This document shows positions 18,699-25,770 of a DNA stretch of 64,000 nt, piece by piece. Position 1 is the stretch's first letter; the number at the start of each line of letters is the position of its first letter. Below the pieces are notes generated by a model. The model worked only from the letters and a program-made list of their open reading frames with translations, searched no databases and had not been told where the DNA came from. This stretch comes from Peptidiphaga gingivicola (GTDB taxonomy: Bacteria; Actinomycetota; Actinomycetes; Actinomycetales; Actinomycetaceae), in contig NZ_LVZK01000002.1 of the NCBI RefSeq assembly GCF_001652275.1, positions 62,001-126,000 of the forward strand. Direction: 5' to 3'. The translations under genes were made by a program, and so were the position numbers.

Positions 18699-21607
18699 CG
18701 TATTTCCTCCTTGTCCTCTTCGGAGAGCCGCCGCCCGCCGAGCACCTTGTCGGCCGTTTTCTCAAGCTGGGCAAGAGAACGCATCTGCGTCTCCTTGAAA
18801 CCGTCCCGCAAATCGGTGCCCAGAACGCTGTACACGATATACCGTCCCGAAATGAACGCTTTAGGGTACCGCGCGTCCGTCGATATCCTTCTGAGCACCT
18901 TTCCCGTCTGGGCGTCGATGACGAAGTACGAGCTTTCGGAAGACGGCACGACGACCTCCGTGCCGTCTTCCGACCCTTCGAAAAGAACCTCGCCGTCTGA
19001 GCGGGCGCCGGAGGGAAGCGCGACGTTCGAGAGCTCCTCTCCGCGGCTGTCCCGGCGAACGATTCTGCCTCCGCCGACGGACAGCGTCGATTCGAGCTTT
19101 CCCGCGCTTCCGACGACGCTGAGCATTTCGCCGGACCCCATTGCCACAGGCCTGCCTCCGTCGACCTTGAAGACCTGCCAGCTCGCTTCGGCGTTCGCGG
19201 GCTGGTTCGAACGCGTGACGGCCAAAAGGCTGCCGTCCGCACTCGCCCTGAGGGAGAGGACCTCGCCCCCAAAATCGAGGTAGGTTTCGCGTTTGCCGGA
19301 GGCGTCATAGCGGACCACTTTTCCCTTCGCAGTCACATAGACGACGTCGTCGCGCCTGCCGAACACAACCAACGGGCGATCGCCCGTGTACTCAGTGCCG
19401 ACCTTTTCTTCAGGAGAATACAGAGCCTTGCGGCCATGGGAGACGATCAGCCGGTCGGCGTTTTCCCGGGACACCCAGGCGACTTTCCCGCCGTTGCTCA
19501 CGGCGACCCTGCTCAGGCTGTACGGGGGCGCGGCAGGCGAGCCCTTCTTCGTCCCCGCCTCGTGGACGAAGCCGGTCACGCCGTCGTATGCATAAATCTG
19601 CCTCCTGTCGTTGGAGCGCGCGAGCAGTTGAGAGTTCCCCTCATACGATCGGTCGGTCCCACGCACGTCGACGACGCTGACCGTGCCGTCCTGGCCGAGA
19701 GAGAGAAGCCTCGAGGCGTCTTTCGTCATCCTGACCTGCACGATCTGCGCTCCGAGGTCGTCCGTCTTGCCGATCGCGCGGATGGAAAGGACCCCGTTGG
19801 AACGGGGGTCCCATGCGGCCAGGGAGTTGTCCGAATTGACGCCGATGAAGAGCGACTGAGCAGAAAGCAAGACGCCGTCTTCGATTTGGCCTTCCCTCTT
19901 GCCCCTTGTCTGATTGGGGAGGAGCAAGCTCACGGAGCGCGCGTACTCGTCGGACAGGTCTATCCGATTTGAGGAGAGAGAGCTCCCTCCGCCGATGAGA
20001 TAGGCCCATCGACCGTCCTCGGACAGGGACAAAGACGTCACTCTGGTCGGAAAGGAATCCTTGTGACGGATCAAACGCTCTCCGGTGCCGGTGTCCACCC
20101 TGTAGAGATGCGTCGCGGAGTAGTAGAGCAACTTTTTCGCACCAAACGCATAACTCACCATACCGTTGACGTTCGGGCTGCGCTTCCGTTCCTCCGCTCG
20201 GTGCGCAGCGTCCTCTTCACGCGAGACGACAGCCTCTTTCTCGTTGCCCGTCGAGTCGTAGCGAAACGCTCCGCCTTCTTCATAGGAGACGGCGAACTCC
20301 TTGCCGTCCGACTGAACGTCGTAGCTCTCGAATCCGGGGAACTCTTTGTCGAAGAGCGCCGTGCCCTTGTTTATGTCGTACGCCGCGATATGCACGTTTC
20401 CGCCGTCCTTGTAGGGCAAATAAAGGCGGCCGCGCACCACGCTTGCCCGCATGGACGACGACGCGCCGAGCTTCACCTTGAAATGGCTCAGGCGCTTGCC
20501 CCCGGCGTCGAAGACGCTCGCCTTCCCATCCTTCGTCATGACCAAGAAGCCGCCGTGCGAGTCCGTCTTTTCCAAGTACAAAGGCTTCTCTGCGACGTCG
20601 ATCGTTTTGACGCGTCTGCCGGTGGACGCGTTCCACATCGTCACGCGGGCGCCTTCGCCCGCAGTGAGGAACAAATCGCCGCTTCCGGGAACGACCAACA
20701 TGCCGGCCTTGTCGCCCAGGGCGCCGGTATCGATTTTCGAAAGGACCGTCATCGGCGGGTAGACGGCGCCTTCGGCAAGATTCTCATAGTACTTGGTCCT
20801 CAAAGCGTCGTACGAGGGGCTGCCGGGGTCGGCTTTCTTCCAAGCCTCCTTCGCGTACAGAAGCCCTCGGATCCGGTCGCCCGAGGCGATGGTATCCGAC
20901 GCCATCCTCATCGTCACCGTCGCGCTCTCCTCGTGGGCCGCGCGTTCGGCGCTCCTTGCCCGCAGCCACAGGCCGGTGACTGACACGCCGATGCCGCCCA
21001 TGACAAGCGCCGCGGCGGCTGTTGCTGCGGTGATTCGGCGCATCCGACGCTCACGCTGACGCTGCCGCAAATCACCCAACGACACCCCCACAACACCAGC
21101 CATCAACCGATCAATCCCATCCCGACGCAACACACCCACCGACTGACGCACCAACCGATCCACCACACCCGACCCACACCCCTCAAACCCACCAAACCCC
21201 TCCGACCTCACCGCACCCGCACGCACATCCACAGCCAACACATCCCCACCCACAACATCCCCCACAACCACACCAGGATCACCCTCCACCACAACAGCCA
21301 ACACATGATCCACACCCCGCACCCGCGAAAAAAACTCCACCTCACGCATACACCACACCGACCCCGCCGTCCGCGGCGAACACACCACCACCAAAAACTC
21401 CGACTCAGCCAACGCCGACTCAATCAACACACCCAACTCACCCGACGCCAACTCCTCCACATCACGAAACACACGAAACCCCCGCCTCTTCACCACACCC
21501 CCAACAGACCCCGCAACCACATACCCCTCCACCAACCGCGCAACAGCCCTCGCCACATCCGCATCCGGACGCACATGCCGATACGACACAAACACGTCAT
21601 ACTTCAT
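18695..21607 (-). CDS. TIR-TM-beta-propeller protein, first gene of the operon
   Basis: 970 aa, same architecture as the next gene: cytoplasmic TIR domain (1-160, E89 at the catalytic position), membrane helix (about 194-214), then a large beta-propeller with W-x-A-S-T-G-R-type WD40 blades. The TIR part is identical to its neighbour; the propellers are clearly homologous but diverged, which suggests different ligands or partners. The ATG at 21607 follows a GGGGG ribosome-binding site; a frame start at 21637 is unlikely because homology begins at M-K-Y-D. The gene opens a three-gene operon and is divergent from glgE. Related TIR-WD40 proteins occur widely in actinobacteria; most are uncharacterised. 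Confidence 0.8.
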   Translation of the reverse strand: MKYDVFVSYRHVRPDADVARAVARLVEGYVVAGSVGGVVKRRGFRVFRDVEELASGELGVLIESALAESEFLVVVCSPRTAGSVWCMREVEFFSRVRGVDHVLAVVVEGDPGVVVGDVVGGDVLAVDVRAGAVRSEGFGGFEGCGSGVVDRLVRQSVGVLRRDGIDRLMAGVVGVSLGDLRQRQRERRMRRITAATAAAALVMGGIGVSVTGLWLRARSAERAAHEESATVTMRMASDTIASGDRIRGLLYAKEAWKKADPGSPSYDALRTKYYENLAEGAVYPPMTVLSKIDTGALGDKAGMLVVPGSGDLFLTAGEGARVTMWNASTGRRVKTIDVAEKPLYLEKTDSHGGFLVMTKDGKASVFDAGGKRLSHFKVKLGASSSMRASVVRGRLYLPYKDGGNVHIAAYDINKGTALFDKEFPGFESYDVQSDGKEFAVSYEEGGAFRYDSTGNEKEAVVSREEDAAHRAEERKRSPNVNGMVSYAFGAKKLLYYSATHLYRVDTGTGERLIRHKDSFPTRVTSLSLSEDGRWAYLIGGGSSLSSNRIDLSDEYARSVSLLLPNQTRGKREGQIEDGVLLSAQSLFIGVNSDNSLAAWDPRSNGVLSIRAIGKTDDLGAQIVQVRMTKDASRLLSLGQDGTVSVVDVRGTDRSYEGNSQLLARSNDRRQIYAYDGVTGFVHEAGTKKGSPAAPPYSLSRVAVSNGGKVAWVSRENADRLIVSHGRKALYSPEEKVGTEYTGDRPLVVFGRRDDVVYVTAKGKVVRYDASGKRETYLDFGGEVLSLRASADGSLLAVTRSNQPANAEASWQVFKVDGGRPVAMGSGEMLSVVGSAGKLESTLSVGGGRIVRRDSRGEELSNVALPSGARSDGEVLFEGSEDGTEVVVPSSESSYFVIDAQTGKVLRRISTDARYPKAFISGRYIVYSVLGTDLRDGFKETQMRSLAQLEKTADKVLGGRRLSEEDKEEIR
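21012..21606 (-). repeat. 595-bp exact repeat, copy B (TIR module)
   Basis: Partner of 18103-18697 in direct orientation, 2,909 bp apart. Homologous recombination between copies would delete one propeller and leave a single TIR fusion gene. Flanking bases differ at once on both sides (c21011 versus g18102; t21607 versus c18698). Confidence 0.95.
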
Positions 21608-21743
21608 GGAAACCCCCGTCTCGAATGCATGGGCCAAGGCCGACGATCCCGCGCAATCGCCGAACGATTCCGAGCGACCGCCTGATGCCTCACACCGCCG
21701 CCGGACGACTTTCAGGCAACTTCCGGCCGCCTCAAGCCGTCAG

Positions 21744-21761
21744 GAAACATCCTAATGTTTC
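21744..21761. promoter_or_regulatory. Inverted repeat between the TIR operon and glgE
   Basis: GAAACAT and ATGTTTC face each other across CCTA. The site is 137 bp upstream of the TIR operon and 153 bp upstream of glgE, the only clear dyad in this 307-bp divergent promoter region. It could control either side. No other gene or RNA is evident in 21608-21914. Confidence 0.4.
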
Positions 21762-21901
21762 ACTTCGCTCCGGGGAAAGGAGCACCATTCCCCAACCGGG
21801 ACGGTTGCTTCCGGGGCCTGCGAGGGCGTTTGCCAGTCCCACGTTGCGGACTCTTCCGGTCCACTCTTCGAGCGCTCCGTGCAATAACAACGCGCACCCT
21901 T

Positions 21902-21907
21902 TAGGCT
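21902..21907 (+). promoter_or_regulatory. -10 box of a leaderless glgE promoter
   Basis: TAGGCT lies 7 nt before the GTG at 21915 with no ribosome-binding site between, matching the geometry seen at argS and mycoredoxin. Confidence 0.45.
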
Positions 21908-21914
21908 GTGAACT

Positions 21915-24011
21915 GTGAGCACTCCGAAGAAGCAGTCCGCGCCGCGAGCGCATGAAGTCCCAGCCGCCCCGGACAGCGCGTCAGCGCCTGCGGAGGCGGC
22001 GTCGTCCTCGGCCTTTGCCCCTGCAATCGGCCGAATACCGATCATGGAGGTCACGCCCCAGGTCGAAGGCGGACGCCTGGCCGCCAAAGGCACAGAAGGC
22101 GAGTCTTTCCCCGTCCAAGCAACCGTTTTCCGCGAGGGCCACGACAAGTTCGCGGCCCAGGCGGAGCTGATCGACCCCTCCGGCCAGGTCGTCCAAACCT
22201 CCCCCATGGTCCTCGTCCTTCCCGGGCTCGGCAGATACGAAGGGTGGCTCACTCCCGGATACCCGGGCTCGTGGTCCTTTCGCGTGCGCGCGTGGTCCGA
22301 CCCTTACGCGACGTGGCTCCACAACGCCGAGGTGAAGTTGGAGGCCGAAGTCGACGTCGAACTCGTCTTCCTCGAAGCCGTCGCGCTTTTCAGGCGTGCT
22401 GCCGAGGGCGCCCCCGAAGGCTCCGAAGCCAGACGGGTCTTCGAGGCCGCCGCCGCTGCCGCCGCGAACGACGGGGCCTCGGCAGACGACCGCTTCGCCG
22501 CCGCGACGTCGCCCGAGGTGCGGGCGGCCTTCGAGGAGGCCCCCCTGCGCGACCTTGAAACGGAAAGCGCGGCGCTGCCCGTGAACGTCGACCGCATCCG
22601 GGCGCTCGTAGGTTCCTGGTACGAGATCTTCCCGCGCTCGATCGGGGCATACAAGGACGGCGACGGCTGGCATTCGGGAACGCTGCGCACTGCCGCGGGC
22701 GACCTTGACCGCATCGCCGGCATGGGCTTCGACGTCCTGTACCTCACGCCCGTCCATCCAATCGGTTCGACGAACAGAAAGGGCCGCAACAACACGCTGA
22801 CGGCCGAGCCGGGCGACCCGGGAAGCCCCTATGCCATCGGCTCGCACGAGGGCGGGCACGACGCCATCCACCCCGACCTTGGGACATTCGAAGACTTCGA
22901 CTTCCTCGTCGGCGAGGCAAAAAAACGCGGGATGGAGGTGGCTTTGGACGTCGCCCTCCAGTGTTCGCCCGACCACCCGTGGCTGACCGAGCATCCGGAG
23001 TGGTTCACGACGAGGGCCGACGGAACGATCGCCTACGCAGAGAACCCTCCGAAGAAGTATCAAGACATCTACCCCCTCAACTTCGACAACGACCCGGAGG
23101 GAATCTATCGGGAGATCAAGAGAATTCTGGAACTGTGGGTGGAGCACGGGGTGACGATCTTCCGTGTGGACAACCCGCATACGAAGCCGGTGAACTTCTG
23201 GGAGCGGTTGCTTGCAGACTTCAGGGAGAGCCATCCCGAGGTGATCTTCCTGGCCGAGGCGTTCACGCAGCCGCCGATGGTGCGGGGGCTGGGCGCCGTC
23301 GGCTTCCATCAGAGTTACACGTACTTCACCTGGCGCAACGAAAAGAAGGAGATCGAAGACTACCTGTGGGAGCTTGCTCGAATCTCCGACGATCGCATGC
23401 GCCCGGCCTTCTGGCCCACGACCCATGACATTCTCACGCCCTACATGCAGCGCGGCGGCCTCGCGGCCTTCTCCATTCGCGCCGTGCTGGCGGCGACCGG
23501 CGCTCCCACGTGGGGCATCTATTCGGGCTATGAGCTCGTCGAGAATGTGGCGCGCCCTGGCGCCGAAGAGCAGATCAACAACGAAAAGTACGAGTTCAAG
23601 GCCCGCGACTACACGCCGGGCGAGGACAACGGCATCCCCCACCTACTCGGCAACCTCAATCGGATTCGCAGGGACCATCCGGCGCTTCAGCGTCTGCGCG
23701 GGCTCGTCATCAACCCGACGTCGAATGAGAAGATCCTTTCTTTCACGCGCTTCGCCCGCCCGGAGGAGACCCCCAACGGAAAGTTCGACGCCGTCATCGT
23801 GGTCCTCAACCTCGACCCGTACGCGACCCGCGACGCCCTCGTCTACCTCGACCTGACGCCTTTCGGCGTGAATCCGAGGTGGGATGCCGGCCCGATTCTG
23901 CGGGTCACCGACGAGCTGTCCGGGCAGACGTTCCTGTGGAACGAGAGCCCGTACGTCAGCCTCGACCCGCGCGGACAGTGCGCACACATTCTCTCAGTCA
24001 AAGCAATCTGA
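21915..24011 (+). CDS. glgE: Alpha-1,4-glucan:maltose-1-phosphate maltosyltransferase
   Basis: 698-aa GH13_3 enzyme that transfers maltosyl units from maltose-1-phosphate to growing alpha-1,4-glucan. The diagnostic N-domain (DUF3416) starts with G-R-I-P-I at about residue 39 and contains V-F-R-E-G-H-D. In the barrel the nucleophile is in F-R-V-D-N-P-H-T-K-P and the acid in F-L-A-E-A-F-T. The first ~35 residues are an Ala/Ser/Pro-rich extension. Maltokinase starts 14 bp after the stop, so substrate synthesis and use are co-expressed. The GTG start is supported by a -10 box 7 nt upstream. Confidence 0.95.
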   Translation: MSTPKKQSAPRAHEVPAAPDSASAPAEAASSSAFAPAIGRIPIMEVTPQVEGGRLAAKGTEGESFPVQATVFREGHDKFAAQAELIDPSGQVVQTSPMVLVLPGLGRYEGWLTPGYPGSWSFRVRAWSDPYATWLHNAEVKLEAEVDVELVFLEAVALFRRAAEGAPEGSEARRVFEAAAAAAANDGASADDRFAAATSPEVRAAFEEAPLRDLETESAALPVNVDRIRALVGSWYEIFPRSIGAYKDGDGWHSGTLRTAAGDLDRIAGMGFDVLYLTPVHPIGSTNRKGRNNTLTAEPGDPGSPYAIGSHEGGHDAIHPDLGTFEDFDFLVGEAKKRGMEVALDVALQCSPDHPWLTEHPEWFTTRADGTIAYAENPPKKYQDIYPLNFDNDPEGIYREIKRILELWVEHGVTIFRVDNPHTKPVNFWERLLADFRESHPEVIFLAEAFTQPPMVRGLGAVGFHQSYTYFTWRNEKKEIEDYLWELARISDDRMRPAFWPTTHDILTPYMQRGGLAAFSIRAVLAATGAPTWGIYSGYELVENVARPGAEEQINNEKYEFKARDYTPGEDNGIPHLLGNLNRIRRDHPALQRLRGLVINPTSNEKILSFTRFARPEETPNGKFDAVIVVLNLDPYATRDALVYLDLTPFGVNPRWDAGPILRVTDELSGQTFLWNESPYVSLDPRGQCAHILSVKAI

Positions 24012-24025
24012 TGGAGGGCAACACT

Positions 24026-25546
24026 ATGAGCGAAGCGAAACTGCTTGGCTTCGAAGCATCCGACCTTCTGACATGGCTCGGCGGAATGCGATGGTTCGGG
24101 GGTGGAAAGCCGAAGATCGACCGTGCGTTCGCGCTCGGCGGCCCCTGGGACGAAAAGGTCTTCTGGCTCGCCGTCTCCGCCGACGGCAGGGAGTACAACG
24201 TCCCCGTCGTGGTCACGGAGGACGGGCCGGTCGACGCCGCCGAGCACACCGCCGGGCAGCGGGCCTTGCTCGCTCTGGCGACGGCGAGCGAGCGCGTCGA
24301 AGCGACGTCCGTCGTCGGCGAATCCGGCGCCCGGCTAGCCTCGGAGCCCCGCGCGGCGGGCGCGGCGGCTGTCAGCGCGCACAAGCTGACCGGCGAGCAG
24401 TCCAACACCTCCGTGATCTACGAGCTTGCGGACTCCACGCGGGCGATAGTCAAGGTCTTCCGGGTGCTCAGCCCGGGAGAAAACCCGGACGTGTTCCTCA
24501 CGGGAGTCCTCTCCGACAGCGGCACGGTGCCGCGCCTGCTCGGCAACGCCCGCATGGCGTGGACGGGGCAGGTCGCGGACATCCTCGTGGCGCAGGAGTT
24601 CCTGGCCGGCTCGCAGGACGCGTGGCGCACGGTGACCGCGCAGGTGCCGGGGGCCGACGGCAGCCAATTCGATCCCGACAAACCTGTCCAGACTCCCGAG
24701 GAACGCGACTCCATTGAGCGCCTGGGCGCCCTCACGCGGAAGATTCACGAGGAGCTCGCCGCCCGCTGCGGAACGTCCGAGGCCGACGCCGCCAGCCGGG
24801 CACGGCTCAGGCGGGCGTGGTCCAAACGGGCCGACGAGGCCGTGGCCCTCGTGCCGGGGCTGGCCCCTTATCGCAAACGGATCGACGCCCTATATGCGGC
24901 GACGGAAGACGTCGCGTGGCCGCCCCTGCAGAGGATTCACGGCGACTACCACCTGGGCCAGGTCCTTGACGTGCCCGGCCGAGGATGGGCGGCCCTCGAT
25001 TTCGAAGGCGAGCCGCTCCGGCCGCTCTCAGAGAGGACCAAGCCCGACCTGGCCGTTCGCGACGTCGCCGGAATGGTCCGAAGCTTTGGCTACGCGGCGG
25101 GCATGACCCTCAACCGCCTCGCCTACGCCCATGACCGCCCCGATCCGAGCGACGTCGAAGAGCGCGAGGCCGAGCAGATCGCAGCCTGGGAGAAGGCCGC
25201 GGTCGCAGCCTTCCTGCGTGGATACGGGGAGCTCAGCGAAGCCGAGAAGCTCCTGTTGGACGTGCTCGTTCTCGACAAGGCCCTCTATGAATTGGCCTAT
25301 GAGGCCGCTCAGCGCCCGGATTGGCTGGGTATCCCGCTCGGCGGAGTTGCCGCGATCCTCCGGGTCAATCCCGAGTCGATCGCCGAGCCCGCCGGCGCCG
25401 GGAAGAGCGTTGCCTCCGTGAAAAATGCAGACGCCGTCCCAGATCAGAGCGCCGACGCCGGCCAAAGCGCGGACGCAGGCCAGGACATCGACCCCGAACA
25501 GAGAGAGGAGTCGCCCGAAGCAGAATCAGCGGCGGGTCCCTCTTAG
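24026..25546 (+). CDS. mak: Maltokinase (maltose-1-phosphate synthesis)
   Basis: 506-aa kinase of the aminoglycoside-phosphotransferase-like fold that phosphorylates maltose with ATP, feeding GlgE. The N-terminal W-F-G-G-G-K-P cap motif, the catalytic loop H-G-D-Y-H-L-G-Q and the metal-binding L-D-F-E-G-E-P-L-R are present. The ATG at 24026 follows GGAGGG at good spacing; the frame is open further upstream, but that part overlaps glgE. The last ~70 residues form an Asp/Ala/Gln-rich tail (repeated Q-S-A-D-A-G-Q) beyond the usual end. No trehalose synthase fusion is present. Confidence 0.92.
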   Translation: MSEAKLLGFEASDLLTWLGGMRWFGGGKPKIDRAFALGGPWDEKVFWLAVSADGREYNVPVVVTEDGPVDAAEHTAGQRALLALATASERVEATSVVGESGARLASEPRAAGAAAVSAHKLTGEQSNTSVIYELADSTRAIVKVFRVLSPGENPDVFLTGVLSDSGTVPRLLGNARMAWTGQVADILVAQEFLAGSQDAWRTVTAQVPGADGSQFDPDKPVQTPEERDSIERLGALTRKIHEELAARCGTSEADAASRARLRRAWSKRADEAVALVPGLAPYRKRIDALYAATEDVAWPPLQRIHGDYHLGQVLDVPGRGWAALDFEGEPLRPLSERTKPDLAVRDVAGMVRSFGYAAGMTLNRLAYAHDRPDPSDVEEREAEQIAAWEKAAVAAFLRGYGELSEAEKLLLDVLVLDKALYELAYEAAQRPDWLGIPLGGVAAILRVNPESIAEPAGAGKSVASVKNADAVPDQSADAGQSADAGQDIDPEQREESPEAESAAGPS

Positions 25547-25770
25547 CCCGGCTTCGAGGTCCGCCGCATGGTCGTCTTTCGTTGCCATCCGCGCCCGCTG
25601 CCCTCGTGCCGCGGACGCGGATTGACGATGAAGGCCGCACCGGCCATCGAACATCAACGTCTTTCCCCGTCAACGCAAACCCCAAGCTCAACCGTCTGAT
25701 GGACGGACAAATCCAACTCGCTTCATCTGTGGCACAGTGAAGTCGCAATCACCTAATGGAGAGTAAAGCC

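Noticed and set aside
17880-19283. Plus-strand frame rich in His, Pro, Thr and Arg over the TIR cassette
   Set aside because: It is the complement of the G/T-rich TIR codons; the minus strand encodes a coherent TIR domain with conserved motifs.
18103-21606. The 595-bp direct repeats as ends of a transposon
   Set aside because: They are coding TIR domains in the same orientation, and neither a transposase nor terminal inverted repeats is visible.
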